From: a virus
Virus record (IMG/VR): IMGVR_UViG_3300025127_006784
Coordinates: 1 to 51,672 of that record
Direction: 5' to 3' (one strand)
DNA: 51,672 nt
In this document: one piece after another, positions 39,712 to 49,800 of the stretch
Position numbering within the stretch: the stretch's first letter is position 1
Layout of the letters: each line of letters begins with the position of its first letter
The notes under the pieces: model-generated
What the model was told of the DNA's origin: nothing
The model's database searches: none
What the model saw: only the letters and a program-made list of their open reading frames with translations
Made by a program: the position numbers and the translations under genes

Positions 39712-41508
39712 ATGGCAAAGAGACCGATAAATTATACTAGTAGAGATTTTGAGTCAATCAAGACAGATTTAGAGAATTACGCTAAACGCTATTATCCTAC
39801 TACGTTCAAAGATTTTAGTGAGGCATCTTTTGGTGCCTTGATGTTGGATATGGTTGCTTATGTGGGGGACCAGTTGTCTTTTTATGCTGACTTTCAAGCG
39901 AACGAAAGTTTTCTAGATAGCGCTATTCGATATGACAATGTTGTTCGCCTATCTGAGACTTTGGGGTACAAGAATCAGGGTGCTGCTAAAGCAACAGGAC
40001 AAATAGCAATTTATATGTTAGTGCCAGTATCTACCACTTCAAGGGCACCCGATTTAAATTATTTCCCAATCCTTCAAAGGGGCACTATCGTTACAGGAGA
40101 CAATGGTGCTAGTTATACCCTTATTAATGATGTAGATTTCTCTGACGAAAATAATGAGATTACAGTCGCTCGCACAGATTCCACCACAGGTAATCCAACA
40201 TTTTTTGCTGTTAAAGCTTTTGGGCAGATAGTGTCTGGACAAGTGTTTGAAGAAGTTATTGATGTGGGTAATTATGAAAGATTTTTGCGCCTAACATTAG
40301 CTAGAGCGAATATTACAGAGATCATATCTGTTAAAGATGCTCAAGGAAATGAATATTTTGAAGTGGAAAATTTATCTCAAGATGTTGTATTATCTCAGGT
40401 TAAAAATATTGACAACATAACAAGAGATTCAGTTCCTTACACTATGAGAGTTACTCCAGTGCCTCGACGTTTTATTACAGAGTTTATGCCCACTGGTTTA
40501 ACACAAATACAGTTTGGATATGGTTCGGAAGACAATTTAACTGGTGACATAATTGCTGATCCTGCTGATGTAGTTTTGAATGTTGATAGCAAACCTTACG
40601 TGACTCAGACAACTTTTGACCCCACTAATCTGATTAAAACAGACAAGTTTGGGGTTGTTCCCACTAATACTAGCCTTACAGTGACTTACACCGCTAATAC
40701 AAGTGTTGTTTCGAACGCTTCAGTAGGATCCATTCAAAACATGGTGGCTCCTCAGTTGCTTTTTAAAGATCGAGCAGCTTTGTCTGAGCCAATCATCTCA
40801 ACTATGATAGGTTCTATTGAAGTAGATAATGAAACTGCTATCTTAGGTGACACCGAAGATCTTACGGCAGAGGAAATAAAGATTAGAGCTTTCGGGACCT
40901 ATGCTTCTCAGAATCGTGCGGTTACCAGAGAAGATTATATGAACCTGTGCTATCGTATGCCAGCAAAGTTTGGTAAAATTAAGCGAGTAAACATAGTTCG
41001 AGATGAAAACTCTCTCAAGAGAAATTTAAACCTTTTTGTGCTTTCAGAAGATGACGAAGGTAATCTCACGGCTCCTAATAGTGTCCTGAAGGATAATTTA
41101 AAAACATGGCTTGATAATTATCGGATGATTAATGACACAATTGATATTCTTAACGGTAATGTAGTAAATATTGGGATCAAATACGAAATCCTGCCAGATG
41201 TAGACGTTAATCGTTTTGATCTGATTCAAGCTTGTAATCAAGCTATTATTGACAACTTTTTGACAATTAAGTTTAGCCTTGGGGAGTCAATCTTTATTTC
41301 AGATATTTTCAAAGTTCTTAACGATGTCCCAGGTGTTACGGATACAACTGTTGTAACTCTTGACAATAAAGTTGGCGGACAATATAGTAGTATCACCTAT
41401 GATATTGATGCTAATCTTTCAAATGACGGAAGATATTTAAGACTTCCTGCCGACACCGCTGCTGAAATATTGTTACCAAACACAGATATTGTGGGAGTGA
41501 TAGCATAA
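39712..41508 (+). CDS. 6: Baseplate wedge protein gp6-like (baseplate J family)
   Basis: 598 residues. The start RPINYTSRDFESIKTDL, then FGALMLDMVAYVGDQLSFYA and NESFLDSAIRYDNVVRLSET, is typical of gp6/baseplate J proteins; FGTYASQNRAVTREDYMNL is their second conserved block. gp6 forms the ring joining wedges. Located right after gp25 as expected; the next gene follows by one base. Confidence 0.93.
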   Translation: MAKRPINYTSRDFESIKTDLENYAKRYYPTTFKDFSEASFGALMLDMVAYVGDQLSFYADFQANESFLDSAIRYDNVVRLSETLGYKNQGAAKATGQIAIYMLVPVSTTSRAPDLNYFPILQRGTIVTGDNGASYTLINDVDFSDENNEITVARTDSTTGNPTFFAVKAFGQIVSGQVFEEVIDVGNYERFLRLTLARANITEIISVKDAQGNEYFEVENLSQDVVLSQVKNIDNITRDSVPYTMRVTPVPRRFITEFMPTGLTQIQFGYGSEDNLTGDIIADPADVVLNVDSKPYVTQTTFDPTNLIKTDKFGVVPTNTSLTVTYTANTSVVSNASVGSIQNMVAPQLLFKDRAALSEPIISTMIGSIEVDNETAILGDTEDLTAEEIKIRAFGTYASQNRAVTREDYMNLCYRMPAKFGKIKRVNIVRDENSLKRNLNLFVLSEDDEGNLTAPNSVLKDNLKTWLDNYRMINDTIDILNGNVVNIGIKYEILPDVDVNRFDLIQACNQAIIDNFLTIKFSLGESIFISDIFKVLNDVPGVTDTTVVTLDNKVGGQYSSITYDIDANLSNDGRYLRLPADTAAEILLPNTDIVGVIA

Positions 41509-41509
41509 A

Positions 41510-43018
41510 ATGGGTATAAAGAAATATTACGCAACAAAAGATAACACTATTGCGAACGCTTTCGAAGGTAATCTTATTACAAGGGGTACAGGAGCTAACA
41601 TGGGTGCTGCTGATATCTTGGAGACATTTGTCATCCATGGTCAGACATCTGCTTCGTTATCAGATTCTCCATCTCTTGCTAACGCCAACGCCGCAGAGCA
41701 ATCTAGGTTTATTATTGAGTTTCCAATAAGTTCCATTCAATCTGATATGACTGATGGAATATTACCAACATCAACTGGTAGTATTAAATTTCACTTGAAC
41801 ATCTACAATGCTCCTCATGGCAGTACAACTCCAGAGGGTTTTACTTTAGACCTCTTCATGCTTTCTCAAAGTTGGTCTGAGGGTCGTGGTCTAGATATGG
41901 ACAACTATAGTGATCTTGGCGTATCTAACTGGATTTCTTCTTCCGCCGGAGTCACTTGGACAAATCCTGGGGGCTCGTTTCATAAGGGTGCTAACTATTC
42001 TTCAAGTATCTATTTCAACACAGGGTTAGAAGATATATCTATAGATGTATCTGAACAGGTTTATAAGTGGTTAGATTCTACGAACAACGATGGTTTCCTT
42101 CTCAAGTTTCCAGATAGTGTAGTTTCTGGGTCTTCTACGTTATTCACAAAGAAGTTTTTCTCACGTACTAGTGAATATTATTTCTACCAACCAACTCTTG
42201 AGGCACGTTGGGATGATACTCGAAAAGACAACAGAGGAAATTTCTTAATAAGTAGTAGTATAGCACCAGCTAGCGACAACATCAATACTTTGTATCTCTA
42301 CAATGTGGTCCGTGGTCAGCTTGCGAATATTCCGGGTCTTGCCAACAATACTTTAATGGTAGAAGTTTTTTCAGGAAGTACTGAACCTACAGGCAGTGCT
42401 CTTAATATTATTAATTCTTCTGGACAGTCTGTTACTGCTGTAACAGGAGGTTTACTAATAGAGAATGGCAACGCAATCACTGGCGTTTATACTGCTTCTT
42501 GGGCTTCTACCAGTAGCCTCACCACTTTATTTGATGTTTGGCACACTGGATCAGGAGTATCTCGTATTGAATATAAGACAGGATCATATACTCCAGAAGA
42601 AGTAGGCACGTCTAATCTTCTATATGACACTCAATACATAACAAAAATAACAAACTTAGAAGATCAATATGCCAAGGGTCAAACCCCACGCTTGCGTGTA
42701 TTTGTTCGTGATAAAAATTGGCAACCCAATATCTTTACAGTCGCTAGCAAAAAAGTTAAGACCACCGTCATTGAAGACGCATATTATAAGGTTTTTCGAT
42801 CTATTGATAATTTAGAAATCATTCCTTATGGTACAGGAAGCTCCAACAATAACTTCACCCGCTTATCATATGACGTAAGCGGCAACTATTTTGAATTAGA
42901 CACATCGTGTTTAGAGGCTGGATATTCGTACGGAATTCAGTTTGCTTACTATTTACAGGGAGACTATCGTCAACAACCTGAAATATTTAAATTCAAAATA
43001 GAAGAAGAAGATGTATGA
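41510..43018 (+). CDS. Tail/baseplate protein with DNRLRE-like domain
   Basis: 502 residues. The start KKYYATKDNTIANAFEGNL, the segment QSRFIIEFPISSIQSDM, and SIDVSEQVYKWLDSTNNDGF with LKFPDS form the layout of DNRLRE beta-sandwich domains (residues ~1-230); the rest is more beta-rich Ser/Thr/Gly sequence (SGSALNIINSSGQSV). DNRLRE domains occur in secreted carbohydrate-interacting proteins. In the baseplate cluster it is probably a peripheral adhesion or fibre-anchoring protein. The end overlaps the next ATG (ATGA). Confidence 0.7.
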   Translation: MGIKKYYATKDNTIANAFEGNLITRGTGANMGAADILETFVIHGQTSASLSDSPSLANANAAEQSRFIIEFPISSIQSDMTDGILPTSTGSIKFHLNIYNAPHGSTTPEGFTLDLFMLSQSWSEGRGLDMDNYSDLGVSNWISSSAGVTWTNPGGSFHKGANYSSSIYFNTGLEDISIDVSEQVYKWLDSTNNDGFLLKFPDSVVSGSSTLFTKKFFSRTSEYYFYQPTLEARWDDTRKDNRGNFLISSSIAPASDNINTLYLYNVVRGQLANIPGLANNTLMVEVFSGSTEPTGSALNIINSSGQSVTAVTGGLLIENGNAITGVYTASWASTSSLTTLFDVWHTGSGVSRIEYKTGSYTPEEVGTSNLLYDTQYITKITNLEDQYAKGQTPRLRVFVRDKNWQPNIFTVASKKVKTTVIEDAYYKVFRSIDNLEIIPYGTGSSNNNFTRLSYDVSGNYFELDTSCLEAGYSYGIQFAYYLQGDYRQQPEIFKFKIEEEDV

Positions 43019-46000
43019 GCAGCTTAAAGAGTCTATATCAACAAAATAAAGAAGGCGTTACCGTTAGTAAATATTTGAAGCAGAGTTCTCCGGACTCTCT
43101 TGGTGGTGGTGTAGAATCTGGCGCACACTTAGAATCTTTAAAGGAACGACAAAACTATTTCCTTCCTCCGATTGATTATTCTAAGCCAGAGAACTTTGTA
43201 AGATTTGGTTCTGCATTCCAATACTATAAGAACACATTTGAATATATTTCTAGCTATTATCCCTATGATGGTTCAGGGCTAGAAAAAACAAACTTCTACA
43301 ATGATATCAATCCGCTTGAAAAATACATGCTGGAAGAAGAATATCCTAAATCAACAGGATTCATAGTAGTTGGGTCTCCGTATGGGTTCGCTGATAAGAA
43401 CACCTCTCAGTACGATTACATTACGACTAAGCAATTTCTTAATGTCAAAGGTGGACCTCACAAGACAACTAAATATAACGAAGCTAAGCGACGCACATCT
43501 AACTTAGAATTTGGTGGACCCTCAGGTTCAACGGTTGAGTTTTTCCTGAAAAAAGACTCTCTTATTGACCAGACATCTGAATCACGAAAGATGGTTATTT
43601 TTGATGTTACAAATGGCGTGTCAACAGCCAATTCTTCCAGTGCTGATTACGGAAGACTAAGAATTTCTTTAGCATCAGGATCCGAAACACAGTTTTTCGT
43701 GACAATGCTTTCGGGTACAAATGGGTTTATTGAGACACCAGTTCCGTCAACACCTGACCAAATAACAATTTCTGATGGAAAATGGAGAAATTTTTCTTTC
43801 GTATTTAAAACTGATGAGCAACCTCCTAAAATAGATTTTTTCGTAAATGGTACTTGTATAGAGACTAGTATCCCACCATCGGCATCTTCTGGATATGACC
43901 CTAGTAAAGCCATTGGACTGGTAACAGGAACCATGATCGGAAATATTGGAGCCTTGCGTGCTGCTCCTGATGGCTTTGCTGGTCTCGGAACACCAATAAC
44001 TGAAGGCGACGCCAAGTTATCAGCCTCTGTTGACGAATTTAGGTTTTGGAAAAGTGAAAGAACCGCTGAAGATATTGGGAGATACTGGTTTACTAACGTA
44101 GAGGGCGGCAGCGATAAATATGATGCTAACGTAAACTTGGGGGTATATTTTAAATTCAATGAGGGTATTACTACAACTTCAAGCGTAGACAGTGTGGTTC
44201 TGGATTATTCGGGACGAATTTCTAATGGATCTTTTACTGGCTATACAGAAGCCTGTCGTAATACAGGGTCTGCCATCGATCAATTAGAAATTCAATATGT
44301 CAGTGAGCCAGGTGATCCAATTATTAGAACTGGAAATCCTAGATATACCAGCGCAAAATTTCAATATGAGTCAACTGGTTCGACATATGACATCACTAAT
44401 ACAACTTACCTAATAAACAATCTTCCAAACTGGATAGTCGAAGCAGAAGAGAACAGTGAAAATGAAATTTTGGGACTGACCCAGATTATTTCAAGCTATT
44501 TTGACACTTTGTATAATCAACTAACTGCTTTAAGAAAGCTTAAATATAATGAGTATGTTAGTGGAACCTTGTCTAATTCTATAGATGAGTTCCCGTTTAA
44601 CGACCGACTTGTGGATAACTTTGGCATTCAGGCACCTGAACTTTTTGAAAATGCTGATGTTTTAGCGCAGTTTTTTAAGCGTGATGAACAGATAAATTTT
44701 GACCAACGTTTGGTAGACATAAAGAATTCCATCTACAAAAACATCTACAATAACCTTAATTTTATTTTAAAATCTAAAGGCAATGAAAAGTCAGTCAGAA
44801 ACTTTATAAGGTGCTTGGGCGTTGGAGAGGAGATTCTTTCGTTCAATGTTTATTCAGATAACAGAGACTATGAATTATCTAGCAGCTATAATTCTACAGT
44901 AAGTACAAAAAAGTATATTGATTTTACTTCCCTTCTAAACCAAACAGACAGTGAGGCAACTGTATATCAATACTATGATTCAACTAATGCTAATTCCGTG
45001 GGGCTAATTAGTGGGTCAAATCTTTTAGACCAATTTGCCTTTACTTTACAAAGTGAGTTTGTTTTCCCCAATAAAGATTTACAAGAGACGCTTTCCTATA
45101 ATGTACCTCAGGTAGTGACCTCCTCTTTGTTCGGTTTTCACACTCCGCTCTTTACGGACCCAACATCTAGTAACTTAACTTGGGCTTCCGCTGCTGATGA
45201 TTTTGGACTCCAGGTTTATGCGATTAAGTCTCCCGCCGAATATGCGGAAATATTTGCCCCATCCTATAAAGTTAAGGACGCTTATTTTGTAGTAAAGAAT
45301 AGGGCTGGCGCAACGCTGCTAACTTCTAGCGTTTTTAGAAATGTATACGACAATTCTCGGTGGGGTTTTTCGCTAAGCCTCAAGCCTAAAAAATATCCAT
45401 TCTCAAATGGTGTTCTAGGTACAACAGTTTCATCATATGAGTTATCCTTGGACGGTGTTAATTATGAGTCTGGTATAAAACAGGGCGTCTTTAATGTCAA
45501 GACTGACCTGACTTATCCAACAGGATCAAGCACTTTGCGCTCGGCAAAGCGAGTATATGTCGGGGCACATAAAACAAATTATACGGGAAGCACTTTGGAG
45601 TCTACCGATATAAGGGCTTCAAGTACACGATTCTGGACAGATCACTTAACGCAGGATAATTTATCCTTTCAGACTAAAGAGGTTGATACATCTGGACGCA
45701 TATATCCATCTCGTAACGCTTTCTTGTTTCAGACTGGCAGTGCTCTTAATACAAGTATGCAAGTGTACATCCCTAGAGCCCAAACTTTGGCACTTGATTG
45801 GGATTATGCGGATGTAACAGGTTCAGACGCTAGCGGTATGTTTACTGTATCTGACGCATCGTATGGCTTAAATGATGGATCATATGAAGCGACATATCAA
45901 AAAAACCCATTCAGCAATATAAATCTGCGTCAACATACAGGACGTGGGGATAGTTTTACAGCTTTAGCTACTCCTGCCAGAAAACAATACGTACAGGCTG

Positions 46001-46776
46001 ATAGACTTTTACCACCTGACTTTACATCTACTAGTGATATGGTACAATCTTTATCGGCTGACGATGAGATTTTCCAAACTTTCCAGAAGCCTATAAGTAA
46101 TTTCTTCGCTATAGAGAAGAGTATGTATCGAAGTATATCTAATCGAATGTTGGCTTTGTTCGCCTCTATAAAAGAATTTAACAATTTTATTGGTGAACCT
46201 GTTAATAAATATCGACTAGAATACAAGCGCATGGAAAAAATGCGTGAGATTTTCTTTCGACAAGTTCAAAACGATATTGTTGATCTACAGAAATATCTTG
46301 ACTATTACAAGTGGCTCGACACAGCTATGACTCAAATGTTAGACCAGCTTATGCCCGCATCAGCAAGATATGCTCCTAATGTTCGGAACGTGGTAGAGAG
46401 TCACACTTTAGAGAGAAATAAGATTCAATATAAAGCACCGCTCCTTACAACCCCAGGATCTTTGAACAGGGTTAATATTATAGAAGGATCAGTGAATGGT
46501 GACCCGGAACAGGTGGGAGAACCTGGTGGTGGTGTTCTCCCTCCGCAGCAGCCAGCTAGTCCCAGTCCACGAAATCTTGGTGGCAATGGCATCAGTATTG
46601 CTCCCGGTGCCCTAGAGGGCTTGGGTCTTTCTAGGGAACAAATTAATGTAGAAAGATTTGAACAATATTTAAGGGATTTTGATCCTGAATCCCTTATTCG
46701 TCCCAATCTTGGTCCAGGTCTAAATCCAAGTCCTCGTCCTATTCCCGGTCCAAGGCGCCCTGGATCAGGTTACTAA
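43015..46776 (+). CDS. Large tail protein with LamG-like domain (1253 aa)
   Basis: A concanavalin/LamG fold is visible at ~160-370: GPSGSTVEFFLKKDSLID, DGKWRNFSFVFKTDEQPP, IDFFVNGTCIE, GNIGALRAAPDG and ASVDEFRFWKSERTAEDI, the last being the characteristic closing motif with the metal-side Asp. The region ~480-620 is helical and resembles tail-protein joining segments (FFKRDEQINFDQRLVDIKN). The C-terminus is Pro/Gly-rich (PGLNPSPRPIPGPRRPGSG). A carbohydrate-binding baseplate or fibre role is inferred. Confidence 0.78.
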   Translation: MSSLKSLYQQNKEGVTVSKYLKQSSPDSLGGGVESGAHLESLKERQNYFLPPIDYSKPENFVRFGSAFQYYKNTFEYISSYYPYDGSGLEKTNFYNDINPLEKYMLEEEYPKSTGFIVVGSPYGFADKNTSQYDYITTKQFLNVKGGPHKTTKYNEAKRRTSNLEFGGPSGSTVEFFLKKDSLIDQTSESRKMVIFDVTNGVSTANSSSADYGRLRISLASGSETQFFVTMLSGTNGFIETPVPSTPDQITISDGKWRNFSFVFKTDEQPPKIDFFVNGTCIETSIPPSASSGYDPSKAIGLVTGTMIGNIGALRAAPDGFAGLGTPITEGDAKLSASVDEFRFWKSERTAEDIGRYWFTNVEGGSDKYDANVNLGVYFKFNEGITTTSSVDSVVLDYSGRISNGSFTGYTEACRNTGSAIDQLEIQYVSEPGDPIIRTGNPRYTSAKFQYESTGSTYDITNTTYLINNLPNWIVEAEENSENEILGLTQIISSYFDTLYNQLTALRKLKYNEYVSGTLSNSIDEFPFNDRLVDNFGIQAPELFENADVLAQFFKRDEQINFDQRLVDIKNSIYKNIYNNLNFILKSKGNEKSVRNFIRCLGVGEEILSFNVYSDNRDYELSSSYNSTVSTKKYIDFTSLLNQTDSEATVYQYYDSTNANSVGLISGSNLLDQFAFTLQSEFVFPNKDLQETLSYNVPQVVTSSLFGFHTPLFTDPTSSNLTWASAADDFGLQVYAIKSPAEYAEIFAPSYKVKDAYFVVKNRAGATLLTSSVFRNVYDNSRWGFSLSLKPKKYPFSNGVLGTTVSSYELSLDGVNYESGIKQGVFNVKTDLTYPTGSSTLRSAKRVYVGAHKTNYTGSTLESTDIRASSTRFWTDHLTQDNLSFQTKEVDTSGRIYPSRNAFLFQTGSALNTSMQVYIPRAQTLALDWDYADVTGSDASGMFTVSDASYGLNDGSYEATYQKNPFSNINLRQHTGRGDSFTALATPARKQYVQADRLLPPDFTSTSDMVQSLSADDEIFQTFQKPISNFFAIEKSMYRSISNRMLALFASIKEFNNFIGEPVNKYRLEYKRMEKMREIFFRQVQNDIVDLQKYLDYYKWLDTAMTQMLDQLMPASARYAPNVRNVVESHTLERNKIQYKAPLLTTPGSLNRVNIIEGSVNGDPEQVGEPGGGVLPPQQPASPSPRNLGGNGISIAPGALEGLGLSREQINVERFEQYLRDFDPESLIRPNLGPGLNPSPRPIPGPRRPGSGY

Positions 46777-46816
46777 CCTAGGGTTACATATAATATCTTA
46801 AGAGACTAGTTACTAA

Positions 46817-49800
46817 ATGCCAAACATTAACATTTTCAAAAAGAAATCAAAAATAATAATATCGACTGCCCCTCCTAAGCCATCCAGGAGGATCGTAGGA
46901 GGTTCAAATCAAAGAAGTCCACTCCAGCAACAACTCCAGGGTTCGGAGGGTTGGAAATACAATCATGCCCCTCTTGACGCCAGTCAGAAAAAGAATTATC
47001 TGTGGTGGAAACAATCGGCTAATTTTACGGCACCTCCTCTATCTTCTTCCTCCAACCTAAACAACCTCTATACTAATCAGGCTGTTCGAGGGCAGGTACA
47101 GAGAGGATTAGATTTTAAAAGAATTTTAAACTTTCACACCGACATTGAAAAAACCATAAAGGGTGGAAGTAATCAACCTTTTAATAAAAAGCATCGTTTA
47201 ACTAATATTTCATTTGGACCACCTGAGTCAGAGATAGATATAGATGATGAGATATATCCTCACACAAAGAAAAGGGTAACTTTAAAAGCAACCCTTGACG
47301 GAAACACATTTGTAGGAGAGCAGGTACTACCGTTCAGTGCTTTTAGTTCAAGCATTATTTCAGGATACCAGGCGTCTTTATCGGCTTCTGGGTACAATGA
47401 CGTAGATTTTGCCAATCTTCATAACGATAAGATACAACCTTATGGCGGGGAGATCCCAGCCCAGGGTCCATTTACTGAGAGATTTGTTGGCGGCATCCAG
47501 GCGAGACACAATGCTCCTCTGATGACAACAGACAGAAAAGAACAATTTTCTTTATCGTTGGATGGTGGTTTTGCCATAGCAACAATAACAATTAGTGTTG
47601 GCGGCGGCGGCTCGTTCGCTACTTCAAACTATAACGCTAAAGATGTAACTTTAAGTTTGGGTGGTGTTACTTTTGAAACACAGTTAGATAATACTGCTGA
47701 CATGGATGAGAGCACTGAGGTTGTTACAGGTGTACAGGATGCTACTAGTGTTACAGATGTAGCATCTTCCCTTGTGACAAGTATAAACGCTAGCGCCGCC
47801 GAACAGGGTCTTCGTGTTAGTGCCTACAATCTTGGATCAGTAATTGTAATTACCACTACAATTCCAGGGCCTTCAGTAAACGGGACTGAATTTGCGGGCA
47901 CTCTTATAGCTAGTGCTTTTGGATCTACTTCTGCTTTTGCTGGTGGTAAACAACCAACCGCTGGAATCACAGCAATATCGGGACCAAATCCAAGAGGACA
48001 CTATCTAAGGGATCAGGCTGCTAAGGCACCTGTAAATATTAAAAACATACAAACTTTATTTACATCTAATAGCGTTAGGGTTGTAGGCAATTTCACTAGA
48101 AACTATGAAGTGGTTCAGGGAAGTAACAGAGTTGCTACCAATATGGATCTTGCTTTCAATACAGAGAACTATAACTTTAGTGCTCCTAGTGCTTTCGTTA
48201 CAACTCCTTCTCGGAGAGCGTTAGGGTTAACTGGTTCAGCGGATTACCCTGCTCCTCGTCAAAGAGCCGACGTAAGAACTAATGATACTATTTTTGTTAA
48301 TAGGTTTAGCGCACCAGGGGGTAAGACCACTTCCAAACAGCAGTTTAGAGATGTGGCCTCTGATCAGTTTTCTCCTAATAATGTTCTTCCTTTTAGAAAC
48401 CTTCTTGTAAGGCTTCCTTATAATAAGCAACTTGGAACTCACGTTGCTTTTGGTGGTCTGGTTCCTGGTTCACCAAATGAAGCATCAGTTTATAAGACCC
48501 AAAGAAATGAAACTCAAAGAATTGAAATAACGGGTGTACTGCCAAACACTCACGTAACCGGCAACTTTTTCGATACTTATTATTTCACAAGACCAATACC
48601 AGCAGGTGATAGTACGCAGTGGTTTATGTCTCTGTCGGGCTCTAATACTAAAACTTATAGTAACTATGTTTTGGCAGGGTCTAAGTATCCTGAGAGCATC
48701 ACTTCTACGGTCACTTATTTTCCTACTAATCCATTTGGAAGTTCATGTAAATTAGCCACTAATGGTCAATTCAAATTTGCATGGATAAATTCTATACCTA
48801 ATGTAGCTCCTTGGACACAGACACGTAATTCTTCTGCCCCCTCTGTTCAGCACCTAAAAAACAATAGTTTATTTGAAATACTCCCAGAAGAAGTCAACGG
48901 GTTTAATACTATAGGTTTTAGTCCGAATACTCAGATTCGTACTTATGCTTCTCAAACAGGGGTATCCATAAATAATTATTACTCTAGACAATATCGAGAG
49001 CCTGTAATTACTTCACGTTATAAGCCTCTAGTTCACCACATAGAGACATTCATTGGTGATGCGGAGAGCACAAGTGATAATAAAATAACTCTAAACCTAG
49101 AGTACAGTTATGGAAACTCTTTGATGGGTTTTGCGAACAAAGAGTTAAATAAGAGATTACAGGGAAATCTTAAGTTTAATCACAACATTGTTAAGAGACC
49201 ATACGAAGTTCTACGGGACGAGGTTAATCGTGGTCCATCCCCTTCTTTAAATGGCATCAACATGATAAAAATGTTTGCCTACAACGAGACAATATATCCT
49301 AGAGAGGTCAACACTTATCTTTCTGGAACCAGGGCTCGTCTTTCGTTTGCTAATAATTATTGGAGAGATGACAACCCACCTCCAGCCACAATTGTTGGTT
49401 ACTTTAATTATAATTCTTTATTTTATATCCCATCTATTATCAAGGAGAACAACCCTCAACTACCAAGAATAGTGGGTCCATTCACAACATCACAGGGCTA
49501 TGTTGTACAGAGAGGGGAACAACTTCCTTTTAGTAATACAAACCCCTCCTTCCCCCAGGCTACAGGATACGGTTCGGCATCTATCTGGCCTCTGGATTCT
49601 TATTTGTATTCCAGCCAGGCACAAACATACGCTACCAATACTTTTAAAACAGGGACTTTCTCCACGCACATTGTGCTAGCTGATCAAGCAACCACAGAGT
49701 GCGGCGAATTAATGATGACAAGTTTTGGTACTGTGATTGATCACGCTACAGATAGCGATGTGGCGTATAATACTCAATCATTTGCCTTCCAGCAGAACGC

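Noticed and set aside
43647-44159. 170-codon minus-strand ORF
   Set aside because: Antisense to the LamG-domain coding region with no ribosome site; a shadow.
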